Origin: CAZHHH01 sp052400685
Lineage (GTDB): Bacteria; Bacteroidota; Bacteroidia; Bacteroidales; Marinilabiliaceae
Length of the DNA: 19,791 nt
Direction: 5' to 3' (one strand)
NCBI GenBank assembly: GCA_052400685.1
Contig: JBQTGJ010000031.1
Below are positions 1 through 7,803 of the stretch, one piece after another; the first letter of the stretch is position 1, and every line of letters begins with the position of its first letter. The notes beneath the pieces were generated by a model that did not search any database, was not told where the DNA came from, and saw only the letters and a list, made by a program, of their open reading frames with translations. A program made the position numbers and the translations under genes.

Positions 1-428
1 ATTTTTTCATTAATTACATGGCTGCTCCATAGTTCAACAGGTTTGTTGTCGTGCCTCCAAAATTGATATTTCTTTACATTAGATGATTCTGAACCTGCTT
101 TTAAAAACTGTTCTAGCAGCCACTCTTTTCGACTCTCTTTGGGATTGTCAATAAGTGCTTTAACAATAGCTTTACTTGTAAATCGTTTAAAATCAACTAA
201 GACTAATTGTGGTTCAAAGCACTTTACACACCTGAAAACCAAATGAACATGACTAGTCATGATGCAATAAGCAAATACTTCCATTCCCTTGTCTTTTTGG
301 CAATACTCCAAACTCTCTATTAAAATATTTTTGTATTCATTTCTTGTAAACACGTCTAGCCAATCAACTACTGCAAAGCTCACAAAATAAACGCCTAAAG
401 GATTATTAAATTTATAATTTCGGCTCAT
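1..428 (-). CDS. RAYT (REP-associated Y1 transposase), 3' end outside window
   Basis: This is a member of the HUH single-strand transposase family related to IS200/IS605 TnpA, the kind that processes REP hairpins. The N-terminus begins MSRNYKF, and the diagnostic HUH pair sits in MTSHVHLVF (H60 and H62). The visible frame is open for about 142 codons and leaves the window on the left, before the expected catalytic tyrosine. It is a third copy of the genes seen at 6706-7311 and 8806-9411. It differs from them at several residues (QKDK for QQDK, KCF for KGF, LVD for LGD), so it is the most diverged of the three. It lies just inside a REP hairpin (501-530). Family known; activity of this copy cannot be judged because the C-terminus is missing and both sisters are broken. 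Confidence 0.85.
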   Translation of the reverse strand, partial: MSRNYKFNNPLGVYFVSFAVVDWLDVFTRNEYKNILIESLEYCQKDKGMEVFAYCIMTSHVHLVFRCVKCFEPQLVLVDFKRFTSKAIVKALIDNPKESRKEWLLEQFLKAGSESSNVKKYQFWRHDNKPVELWSSHVINEK

Positions 429-500
429 CCCTGATACATTAACTTGGCTGAACTAAAATAATTATTTTTATTGAATTGTCAGTTGACATTAGTTATTACA

Positions 501-530
501 CCACACGATGCAATCGTGCGGTAGCGGGGG
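501..530 (+). repeat. REP hairpin, right end of RAYT element copy 1
   Basis: The stem is CCACACGA / TCGTGCGG with a short loop, followed by a GTAGCGGGG tail. It is the same sequence as the right ends of the two complete RAYT elements at 7384-7413 and 9484-9513. Confidence 0.85.
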
Positions 531-617
531 GTTTTATTCTGTTTAGTTTGATGTAATTTACTTGCTAAAAGCGGCTTAGCTTAGTTTACCACACGAGGAG
601 ACTCGTGCGGCAGGGGG
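531..617 (+). repeat. Right-end remnant of the 291-bp mini-element, including a second REP hairpin (589-617)
   Basis: From 531 the sequence matches the right arm of the mini-elements found at 5727-6017, 14068-14358 and 16917-17207, including GTAATTTACTTGCTAAAAG and the terminal hairpin CCACACGA / TCGTGCGG. Here that arm is fused directly to the REP end of a RAYT element. The hairpin is followed by only 27 bases before the stop codon of the immunity gene, so no Xre regulator remains in this unit. Confidence 0.75.
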
Positions 618-644
618 GTATTTTATTAGTTGCATTTAAAGATT

Positions 645-1097
645 CTAAATTGTATTAACCAATCCATTAGATTGGCTTTTATAAAGTTCGTTTTTTATGT
701 CCTCATATAATTTAAACCCTTCTTCTAAAATTTCTTTCAACTCTTTATAGTCTGAAAAACGTGGAGCTTTAAGTTTTTCATCAGAACTTATGAAGGTACA
801 CATATAATCAAACGGACCTCCACACCCTTCTCCATTTATTTTTGCATTTAAAATAAACTCTACAATACCAATATCTACACTTAAGTTAAGGCTAACATTT
901 CCAGTCCTATCATCTACCTCGAAATATTTTCCATTTTTCTTATAAATGTTTAAATAACCTAAATCAGTTATAAGTTGAGATACCATAATAGGATCTGCCT
1001 TTTTGAATAATTTTTTGTGTGAATGCTTCTCAAAGAGGTTGTCAAACCTCTCTTTTAGTTTCACATTTATTAAAGCTTTTTTGAGAATTTCATTCAT
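645..1097 (-). CDS. Predicted immunity protein for the REase-like toxin
   Basis: A 150-residue acidic/lysine-rich soluble protein with no signal peptide and no membrane segment, consistent with a cytosolic inhibitor of a nuclease. The frame can be extended to a TTG at 1124. The ATG at 1097 (MNEILKK) is preferred because it lies one base after the TAA of the upstream toxin, the usual spacing for a translationally coupled toxin-immunity pair. It is the last gene of its minus-strand run and ends 27 bases from a REP hairpin. I do not recognise the family; the immunity role is inferred from position. Confidence 0.7.
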   Translation of the reverse strand: MNEILKKALINVKLKERFDNLFEKHSHKKLFKKADPIMVSQLITDLGYLNIYKKNGKYFEVDDRTGNVSLNLSVDIGIVEFILNAKINGEGCGGPFDYMCTFISSDEKLKAPRFSDYKELKEILEEGFKLYEDIKNELYKSQSNGLVNTI

Positions 1098-1098
1098 C

Positions 1099-2049
1099 TT
1101 ATTCTGGTCTAAATCGCAATTCAATATTTTTAGTCTTAGCTATATCAATATAGTCTTGAATATTAGATAAAGCTCTATTATTATCAGGAATTTCTAAAAT
1201 CAAGTTCCCTTCAAGAACTTTGCCTTTTAAATCATCTCCATACTTAGGGGCATTAATCGAAGTTCCTGGTGCATATTTTTGGCTCATTTCATTCAAATAT
1301 GATTCAAAAGTTGATAGCTGTACATCATCTAAATCGGTAGCTTTTCTAGAAATGATTTCTCCGTGATTACCATCTTTAGGTGGTCGAAATGAATCTACTC
1401 GTTTTCCATTTGATAAAGTCACTTCATTATACGGATACCAACGCTCAATTCGTGCTGTTTCGTTAAATGCATTTCCTCTAGCCAACGGAGAATCATTTAG
1501 CCAGTAATCTCTAACATGATTCCAGTCGGCTCTATCCCTTGGTGTTTTTCCTTCTCTCAGTTTTCTTGATAAATATTTCTCATAGTCTGATTCTAAGATG
1601 TTATCTAAAAACCTTCCATCATCACCAAGTTTTTTGACATAGTCGTCAATAAATTTCTGAGGGTCTGATTTTGTTTTTAGAAGGTTTTCGAAATATGCTG
1701 CATCATAGTCACTTTGCTTAAGAGCTTTGTTTAGAGCATCAAGGTTATCATTATTTCTGGCTAAATCGTCAAGACCTGCATTTTTGAAGGACTTCCAACT
1801 CTCCACCAACTTCGCATAACCATCACAAAAAGAAATACTTGAACAAGTTACAATATCAAGAAAAGAAGCCTCAAATATATAATTTTCTTTGAAAGAGGGG
1901 TCTGAAAAATCAGAAATTTGCTTTTCCGTTAATTCAATTCTGTTAACACCTAATTCTCTATAAGAAAAAACACTGGCAAAACTGTTTGCAAAACTAAGTT
2001 GGAGTATTAGTAAGAGTAAAAAAAATAATATGTATTTTAGTTGCTTCAC
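1099..2049 (-). CDS. Secreted polymorphic toxin with C-terminal REase-fold-like nuclease domain
   Basis: This 316-residue protein has a clear N-terminal signal peptide (KYILFFLLLLILQLSFA, residues ~5-21), so unlike its neighbours it could be exported by itself. It starts at GTG three bases after the preceding stop. Residues ~60-120 resemble a pre-toxin segment: the LVESWKSFKNAG...LARNNDN pattern parallels LVGSWKLLDEVG...LAGKIDN in the toxin at 2556-5732. The C-terminal ~130 residues contain VDSF (D219), GEIISRK (E231, K236) and a YLNEMSQKYAPGT stretch. This fits a PD-(D/E)xK-type toxin family that I recall from CDI/Rhs-like tips. It lacks the shared metallopeptidase domain. The nuclease call rests on motif resemblance. 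An immunity gene follows after one base. Confidence 0.62.
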   Translation of the reverse strand: MKQLKYILFFLLLLILQLSFANSFASVFSYRELGVNRIELTEKQISDFSDPSFKENYIFEASFLDIVTCSSISFCDGYAKLVESWKSFKNAGLDDLARNNDNLDALNKALKQSDYDAAYFENLLKTKSDPQKFIDDYVKKLGDDGRFLDNILESDYEKYLSRKLREGKTPRDRADWNHVRDYWLNDSPLARGNAFNETARIERWYPYNEVTLSNGKRVDSFRPPKDGNHGEIISRKATDLDDVQLSTFESYLNEMSQKYAPGTSINAPKYGDDLKGKVLEGNLILEIPDNNRALSNIQDYIDIAKTKNIELRFRPE

Positions 2050-2052
2050 CTG

Positions 2053-2559
2053 TTAGGATTGATTCTTATTATTTTTTTCAAATTCGTTTCGCAATTCTAA
2101 AATTCTATTTATTACTGGCTCTTGAGTAAGATAAAGGGTATCGTGTTTATGTTTATCTCTTTTTTCTTTATAAAACTTTAACTTATCTATAAGTTCTGGC
2201 ACACCACCTATAAATTCAAGTAAGCATATACCTGTATATCCTCTTGGAAGGTAATCTATCTTTCGACCAGGACTCAAATTCACATATTTCAGGATAGATT
2301 TTACCTTTATGTAATTCTCTATAGAATTATGGCTGAAGAGCACATTAAATGATTCTCCAATCTTAATGTCTTTGTTACTTTTACCAAAAACAAGTACAGA
2401 TTCTTCATTGAACAAATGCCCTAATCCAAGTCTTTGAAGGTTCTTCTCAAATTTCCCTACTTGTTCTTTCTCAACACGATCTGGAATAAATAGATCATTA
2501 TAATTATTGTAGAAGCCTTCTTCTCTTAAGGCTTTAATTAAATAATTTTCTAATTTCAT
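2053..2559 (-). CDS. Predicted immunity protein for the ART-like toxin
   Basis: A 168-residue soluble protein with no signal peptide or membrane segment. Its ATG overlaps the TGA of the toxin gene in an ATGA arrangement, which strongly implies translational coupling and a cognate toxin-immunity pair. It contains a lysine-rich stretch (YKEKRDKHKHD) near residue 135. It is followed after 3 bases by the REase-like toxin gene, so four genes form one tight minus-strand run. I do not recognise the family; its function is inferred from context. Confidence 0.7.
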   Translation of the reverse strand: MKLENYLIKALREEGFYNNYNDLFIPDRVEKEQVGKFEKNLQRLGLGHLFNEESVLVFGKSNKDIKIGESFNVLFSHNSIENYIKVKSILKYVNLSPGRKIDYLPRGYTGICLLEFIGGVPELIDKLKFYKEKRDKHKHDTLYLTQEPVINRILELRNEFEKNNKNQS

Positions 2560-5500
2560 TTTGTACTAAATTGAATTGCTTTTTGATAAAATTCTAAGGA
2601 TTTGTTTAAATCTGATACAGGCAGAGAGTTTAGCAAATCGTCACTAAGTTGTCTACTAATAGAAGATTGTAAATCAATGTCAAAAATCTCTTTTACCAAT
2701 CTTCTTGCTTCTTCAATTGGAATCTCAACTTTGGCAAGAGAAGAAAAATTATCTGCTGACACATTCATAATTGCTTCTAATTCAATATTTGCTCTACCGT
2801 TTGGAGCGATCAGTTTAATATCCCCTAAATCAGTTGGCAATCCCATTTGCAAAACACCCTTAAAATTAGGGTTTGCAGTTGCACTCTCAATGGCAAATAT
2901 TGTTCCTCGAACTGGGTCTGTAGAAGTAGAAATCCCTCCTAATTGAGTATTTGGGTTGCCTGGGAATAATGATCCATCTACTTTACTTCTTGTAGTACCT
3001 CTGAAAAATGATTTGACTCCCTTTTGCTCTAATTGAGCAACCGTATTTACATCGGTTACGTTTTCAAGAACTTCGATCAAATCATCTGTACTATTAATTG
3101 TTGGTATCTCATCAAATCGCCTTATGGATTTTAAAATCCCATCAGCATCAAAAGCTTCCGAAAGCGTTTTTTTCAAATCATCAATTTTGTCTGGGTACTT
3201 TCTAACAAAATCATCAACTATTTCAATGTTATCAATCTTACCTGCAAGACCTTCAACACCCACTTCATCCAGAAGTTTCCAACTTCCCACCAACTCCGGT
3301 TTCTCCAAGAACGTTTTCTTAGTTGCTTCTGTAAAACTATTAAAATATTTTTTAAATGCATCAACCAAATCGGGTGAATCTAACCTTCTTAGGAGCTTGT
3401 CTATATCTCCAAAATCGTTCCTCACCCATTTTATTACGTATTCTGAACCTTCTCTGGTTATCCTGCTTTCACCAGATCGCAATCCTCTAATCAATGCCTT
3501 TGACGAACTTTTAATAGCACCAGTTGAAACTAATGGAATAACCATTCCCGTTCCATATATAGAGCTATTAGTAAAATCGAAATGAAATCCGGAATAAACT
3601 AAGCCAATTCCATCAGCAACCCAATCAAAGTTGAACGGTGCAAAGATGAGACCAAGAGCATCAATGCTGGCAAGCTTTTCTTTGTAGTCAACTTCGTTTC
3701 TGCCTGCATAAAAACAGTCACCTGACGGTGATGTTTGTTTTTTATCAACAGCATAAATACGATCTCGATACCATTGAGTAAATTGGACACAGTTATTCTC
3801 ATCAGTTGTCCCAATAAATTCATTCATTCCATGATCTACAATGAAATCTTCAGGTGATGGATTGTCGGTGAAGAAATTATTAAAATCATGCTCAGCATCT
3901 TGTCTCGCCTTATTGTGAGCTGCAATCACATGTTCACTGGCACCTGCAAGAAGTTGACGTTCCATTGTTGCTTCCGTTTTCTCAAGCAAATCGAAATATT
4001 TCTCAATTCGCCCATCAACCACCAATCTAAAGTCAACGGTACCCGGAAAACCACTATACAACGCTTCTGTTTCACTTCTACCAAGAATCTCCCCTCTTGC
4101 ATTTATGTAAAAGTAATGTCTGACATACTGCTTAACAGTGTTTTTAAAAACATCTTTTACGAAAGTCCAAGTCGGAGAATAACTGTTGTCAGCAATAAAA
4201 CTTGCAGTTCGTTGCGTATTTTTGTAATCTTTTTTTAATCCTGAAAAGTCTATCTTAATGTTACTTCCATGAGATAGCCCCGGCATAAAGTAGTACTCAC
4301 CTAAATCACCTCCAATTCCACTACATTGTACATAAGGGAGAGTAATAAGAATTGCATCTTCGGGTAAATTAGCTCTGAGAAACACTTCATCGGCCAACCG
4401 GTTCCATGAACTTTGGTGCAAACAAAGAATGTTGGTTTGAAATAAGACAACATAAAACTTACGATTGTTGATCTTTTCGTATGTTTTAAGCTTGTCAGTA
4501 AACACTTTACCAAAAACATCTTCACTAAAACCATTTATTTGTTGGTCATTGACCTCTTGAACTAATTGACTAACCAACTCTTCGTCTTGATAAATTGCCT
4601 GATCAATTTTCAGGGATCTTTCTTGGTAATAATCTATGTAAGCTTTTGAGATGGAATTGGTCTTAAAGTAGATTTCGTCAGCTCTTGGAGGATAGGTGCA
4701 TTTGCAATCACCGGTAAAATCAATAGTTTTAACCAGTTCGTCATCTTTCTTAACTAAAATTTGACCAGTATTATCATTTTTCTTATTGATAAATACTTTA
4801 TATGCAATGGCATCATCAGCGGCTTTTAAAACATCCGCTGAAATTGAACGAACTGCAGTCTCATCAGTAATTTTATATCCGAAACCCGCTGTCTCATAAT
4901 CTTGGTTGAAAATTTGCACATTATCGTATCCATTAATCCTCAATGAATAGATAGCTCCTTGGGCAGATTCGGTAATGTCGTCGGACAGGTAGAAACCTGA
5001 AGCAACATATTTTCCATTTAAATCAGCTTTTTTTCCATCAGGCAAATAGAGAGTTTGAAATTCTGATAGTTCAGCTAACGCTTTTTCATCATTTATGCAG
5101 AGAAATTTTGTATCTGGTTGTCCAAATGCTGCCCCCTCACTCTCATCCTGCCCCCACGCAAAGAGTATACTTTCCGGATCATGTATCAAATCCCATTGGT
5201 ATTTCCACAGCTCAACACCACCGGCATAGTCCATTAGGTTAGCCGTTTGGTTTACTGGAAAATAGTACACGGATTTATCGCTAAAAGTATGGCGCAAGTT
5301 AAATGCGCCATGGGCCAGTTCGTGCGCCAGCAATTCCAAATCCTGTGCCTCAAAGTTAAAAATAAATCCGTAGTTGCCTGCCAAAGGCATAAAACCTTTA
5401 CGGCTGCTACCCAGATTGCTTAAGGTCATGAAAAATAAGTAAAGCGTGTTGTCGTCGGTGACGCGATCACGTTTGTAGATCCGGATAACGCGATTCATAT

Positions 5501-5732
5501 CACTGGTGTATTTGCTGAGCAAGGCGGTGCTTTCGACTATAAAATCGGCTTCGTTAATATTCAACACTTCAATGGCCTTGTCAATGCTAACATTCCAGTT
5601 GACAACGGCTGGGCCATAAATCTCGTTCAATCTTTTTACAATAACAGAACGGTCGGTTCCTTGCGAGGGAAACGGCGAATTGTTGACCGGTACCAGCACG
5701 ACGTTTCTCTCTAAACGATTGTACGACACCAA
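2556..5732 (-). CDS. Polymorphic toxin cassette: zincin pre-toxin domain plus ADP-ribosyltransferase-like C-terminus
   Basis: This 1058-residue protein is the longest cassette in the window. Residues 1-200 are the shared metallopeptidase-like domain: HELAH at 137-141, a possible third ligand H148, and the Met-turn NLMDY around M167. It likely acts as a processing or release protease. A hydrophobic pre-toxin stretch at ~695-745 (DWVADGIGL...YGTGMVIPL) resembles segments preceding toxin tips in many polymorphic toxins. The tip shows the R-S-E signature of arginine-type ADP-ribosyltransferases: FFRGT (R911), ISTSTD (S935-S937) and ELE (E984, E986). The start is TTG, apparently inside a REP sequence, with no N-terminal secretion signal, so the gene is probably a 5'-truncated cassette. 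The ART call is motif-based and fairly strong; the target is unknown. Confidence 0.75.
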   Translation of the reverse strand: MVSYNRLERNVVLVPVNNSPFPSQGTDRSVIVKRLNEIYGPAVVNWNVSIDKAIEVLNINEADFIVESTALLSKYTSDMNRVIRIYKRDRVTDDNTLYLFFMTLSNLGSSRKGFMPLAGNYGFIFNFEAQDLELLAHELAHGAFNLRHTFSDKSVYYFPVNQTANLMDYAGGVELWKYQWDLIHDPESILFAWGQDESEGAAFGQPDTKFLCINDEKALAELSEFQTLYLPDGKKADLNGKYVASGFYLSDDITESAQGAIYSLRINGYDNVQIFNQDYETAGFGYKITDETAVRSISADVLKAADDAIAYKVFINKKNDNTGQILVKKDDELVKTIDFTGDCKCTYPPRADEIYFKTNSISKAYIDYYQERSLKIDQAIYQDEELVSQLVQEVNDQQINGFSEDVFGKVFTDKLKTYEKINNRKFYVVLFQTNILCLHQSSWNRLADEVFLRANLPEDAILITLPYVQCSGIGGDLGEYYFMPGLSHGSNIKIDFSGLKKDYKNTQRTASFIADNSYSPTWTFVKDVFKNTVKQYVRHYFYINARGEILGRSETEALYSGFPGTVDFRLVVDGRIEKYFDLLEKTEATMERQLLAGASEHVIAAHNKARQDAEHDFNNFFTDNPSPEDFIVDHGMNEFIGTTDENNCVQFTQWYRDRIYAVDKKQTSPSGDCFYAGRNEVDYKEKLASIDALGLIFAPFNFDWVADGIGLVYSGFHFDFTNSSIYGTGMVIPLVSTGAIKSSSKALIRGLRSGESRITREGSEYVIKWVRNDFGDIDKLLRRLDSPDLVDAFKKYFNSFTEATKKTFLEKPELVGSWKLLDEVGVEGLAGKIDNIEIVDDFVRKYPDKIDDLKKTLSEAFDADGILKSIRRFDEIPTINSTDDLIEVLENVTDVNTVAQLEQKGVKSFFRGTTRSKVDGSLFPGNPNTQLGGISTSTDPVRGTIFAIESATANPNFKGVLQMGLPTDLGDIKLIAPNGRANIELEAIMNVSADNFSSLAKVEIPIEEARRLVKEIFDIDLQSSISRQLSDDLLNSLPVSDLNKSLEFYQKAIQFSTK
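5130..5732 (-). repeat. Shared ~603-bp zincin segment, copy A
   Basis: This segment is nearly identical at DNA level to 13471-14073, 16320-16922 and 19104-19706. It encodes residues 1-201 and ends at the hinge QDESEGA, after which similarity stops. Variant residues in this copy are K52, S68, I (not T) in the RVIRIYK stretch, D185 and S198. Confidence 0.9.
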
Positions 5733-6017
5733 TGCCGCGCGAGTCCCCTCGTGTGGTTTTACTTCATTACAACTACTCCTTCTAATTAACCTTGTTATCC
5801 TCTATAATCTCTGGTAATATATCTTTATACTCATTTCTGGTAAATACATCGAGCCACTCTACAACTGCAAAGCTTACAAAGTATACGCCTTCTGGATTAT
5901 GGAATTTATAATTACGGCTAATTACTGTGATTTTATCCTATTTAGTTTGATGTAATTTACTTGCTAAAAGTGGCTTAACTTAGTTTACCACACGAGGGGA
6001 CTCGTGCGGCAGCGGTG
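5727..6017. mobile_element. Non-autonomous REP mini-element, copy 1
   Basis: About 291 bp bounded by ~30-bp inverted ends. The left end (5727-5756) and the reverse complement of the right end (5988-6017) both read CACC..TGCCGC.CGAGTCC then CCTCGTGTGG. Inside is a truncated RAYT gene with its 3' two thirds deleted, so the element probably depended on a transposase supplied elsewhere. The left end overlaps the first codons of the toxin gene, and the right end abuts the regulator fragment at 6017. Confidence 0.8.
5782..5922 (-). pseudogene. Truncated RAYT remnant in mini-element 1
   Basis: Forty-six codons corresponding to the RAYT N-terminus (SRNYKFHNPEGVYFVSF, then WLDVFTRNEY) followed by an unrelated tail and TAG. 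The HUH motif and catalytic tyrosine are absent. In this copy the initiator ATG has changed to ATT, so it cannot start where the other copies do. Confidence 0.8.
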
Positions 6018-6262
6018 TTACCATCGGGAGATATGAGCGTGATGAGATAAAACCTTCCATCGACATTGCAACCAAAATTGCGGATGCTTTGGGCGTCTAT
6101 CTTGACTATCTTACCAAGAAAACAAACGTCGAACTGGATAATTCCATTATTAAACGGGGAGTGGAGATTCAGAGCCTTCCGGATGAAGATAAGAAGCACA
6201 TATTATACGCTCTTGCCGGATTATTACAAAACGTGAGAACTAAATTGGCTTTTGGAAAATGA
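6017..6262 (+). pseudogene. Xre-family HTH regulator, 5' truncated at REP
   Basis: The frame runs from the REP boundary to TGA and encodes GRYERDEIKPSID, ATKIADALGVYLDYL, then a C-terminal helix ending LLQNVRTKLAFGK. This is the second half of a Cro/CI-type helix-turn-helix plus the C-terminal region, and aligns by eye with the intact regulator at 17236-17580. About the first 35 residues, including most of the DNA-binding helices, are missing and no start codon is present. It points toward the membrane immunity gene at 6347-6622. Very likely non-functional. Confidence 0.8.
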
Positions 6263-6346
6263 AAAATATACAATAGCATGAATTGCAAGCTCGAGACAAC
6301 ATGGAAGTCTAAACCCCTCATTTAAAATACAATCGACTTACTAATT

Positions 6347-6622
6347 TCACTTTCTATCCTTTTGGTACTTCTGATATGCCCACCAAAAACATAGCAGGGC
6401 AAGAAAAATCATAGATCCAAACACCAAAGGTTTTCCTCCAAGTAGATTTAATTCTTTAAGAATTAATATAAATGCTTTCGCCCCTTTACCAGATGGCAAA
6501 TCTCTATCACTTGGAAGTATGACTGCATCATAACTACGATTTAAAAAATAAGCTCCTACTAAAACAACAAAACCCATTATGAGATTGACATACCAAGCAT
6601 CTTGTTTATCTTTTTTTCCCAT
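6347..6622 (-). CDS. Orphan small membrane protein, probable immunity protein
   Basis: A 91-residue protein with two predicted membrane segments (about residues 11-29 and 64-82) and charged ends. An in-frame TTG at 6640 exists, but the ATG at 6622 (MGKKDKQDAW) is the better start. It occupies the immunity slot of the unit: convergent with a regulator fragment on the left, with a REP end only ~50 bases upstream on the right. Its toxin has been lost. The upstream frame GESFKKGISSII followed by TGA could be the last codons of that toxin. A membrane immunity protein would suit a toxin acting at the inner membrane or in the periplasm. The family is not recognised. Confidence 0.55.
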   Translation of the reverse strand: MGKKDKQDAWYVNLIMGFVVLVGAYFLNRSYDAVILPSDRDLPSGKGAKAFILILKELNLLGGKPLVFGSMIFLALLCFWWAYQKYQKDRK

Positions 6623-6672
6623 TTTTAAATTGATTGTCAAATAATTGAACTTATACCTTTCTTGAAAGACTC

Positions 6673-7413
6673 CCCCATGCTGCCGTACGATTGTATCGTG
6701 TGATACTACTTAATTACAAAAACATTATCTAACACACCCTTTTCTCCTATATAATCTTTTGCACTGCTATATAGATACTCATAGGGGTGCAATACCAATC
6801 CTTCCTCCACAGGATTATTGTGAAACGAGTTTTACGAGTTCAATGCCACCTATAAAAAATAATTAAATGCATTAATGTAGTTTATTTTTTCATTAATTAC
6901 ATGGCTGCTCCATAGTTCAACAGGTTTGTTGTCGTGCCTCCAAAATTGATAGTTCTTTACATTAGATGATTCTGAACCTGCTTTTAAAAACTATTCTAGC
7001 AGCCACTCTTTTCGACTCTCTTTGGGATTGTCAATAAGTGCTTTAACAATAGCTTTACTTGTAAATCGTTTAAAATCACCTAAGACTAATTGTGGTTCAA
7101 AGCCCTTTACACACCTGAAAACCAAATGAACATGACTAGTCATGATGCAATAAGCAAATACTTCCATTCCCTTGTCTTGTTGGCAATACTCCAAACTCTC
7201 TATTAAAATATTTTTGTATTCATTTCTTGTAAACACGTCTAGCCAATCAACTACTGCAAAGCTCACAAAATAAACGCCTAAAGGATTATTAAATTTATAA
7301 TTTCGGCTCATCCCTGATACATTAACTTGGCTGAACTAAAATAATTATTTTTATTGAATTGTCAGTTGACATTAGTTATTATACCACACGATGCAATCGT
7401 GCGGTAGCGGGGG
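6673..7413. mobile_element. RAYT/REP element, copy 2 (complete, transposase broken)
   Basis: About 741 bp with inverted REP ends: the left end starts CCCCATGCTGCCG and the right end (7384-7413) reads CCACACGA...TCGTGCGGTAGCGGGG. It matches 8773-9513 base for base at a constant offset of 2100 apart from a handful of substitutions, so the two copies are a recent duplication. It separates unit 2 from unit 3. Confidence 0.85.
6706..7311 (-). pseudogene. RAYT transposase, disrupted copy 2
   Basis: The gene begins MSRNYKF with HUH residues H60 and H62 intact. A CAG codon has become TAG at 6991-6993, so translation stops after LLE at residue 106. Beyond it the frame contains a second lesion shared with copy 3: a 51-bp insertion at 6823-6873 with in-frame stop codons, just after the presumed catalytic tyrosine (NYI | HNNPVEEG). 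The ancestral gene would have encoded about 184 residues, normal for RAYTs. Non-functional as read. Confidence 0.85.
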
Positions 7414-7455
7414 CAATTCTACTTAAAGCTAATTTAACTAAGCAATTAATTAAAA

Positions 7456-7485
7456 CCACACGAAAGGATTCGTGCGGCAGCGGGG
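7456..7485 (+). repeat. Solitary REP hairpin
   Basis: The stem CCACACGA / TCGTGCGG has the loop AAGGAT and is followed by CAGCGGGG. It lies 42 bases right of the RAYT element's own terminal hairpin, so two REPs stand in tandem here. The second one forms the edge of the regulator fragment. Confidence 0.8.
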
Positions 7486-7722
7486 GGCTCGCAGCCTCCT
7501 GCAGAAGCATTAAAAAATATTGCAAATGCACTCGGTACAACCGCCGATTATCTAGTTTATGGTAATACTGAAGAAAAAGCTCAGGCTACTCTAAAAGACA
7601 CAGAACTCCTACAACAATTTAAAGCCCTCGAAGAACTCGACGACAAAGACAAAAACACCATTAAAAATATTATTGATGCTTTTATTAAAAGAAGTAAACT
7701 TAAAAATATTGCTGCTTTGTAA
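7486..7722 (+). pseudogene. Xre-family regulator, 5' truncated at REP
   Basis: The frame from the REP tail to TAA encodes PPAEALKNIANALGTTADYL and a C-terminal helical part ending FIKRSKLKNIAAL. This matches the end of the HTH domain and the C-terminus of short Cro/CI-type regulators. It is cut further downstream than the fragment at 6017, so only the last helix of the HTH remains. Convergent with the immunity gene at 7804. No start codon; presumed dead. Confidence 0.78.
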
Positions 7723-7803
7723 TATGCCACCAGTTACAAACTTGCGGGAGTTGGGGGACTAATTCAGCATGCAAAAAACAGAGAAACCTATTTAAAATAA
7801 TCC

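Noticed and set aside
645..1124. TTG start at 1124 for the first immunity gene
   Set aside because: It would overlap the toxin by 26 bases, whereas the ATG at 1097 has ideal spacing to the toxin stop and a better start codon.
2602..4238. Plus-strand ORFs opposite the ART toxin gene
   Set aside because: They are antisense to a well-supported long coding region, with no ribosome site or recognisable domain.
6663..6705. REP hairpin as an intrinsic terminator for the membrane immunity gene
   Set aside because: It lies upstream of that gene on the minus strand and lacks a U-tract; it is an element end.
7359..7565. A 68-residue plus-strand ORF across RAYT element 2 and the next REP
   Set aside because: It reads REP DNA and the wrong frame of a regulator fragment; no sensible protein features.
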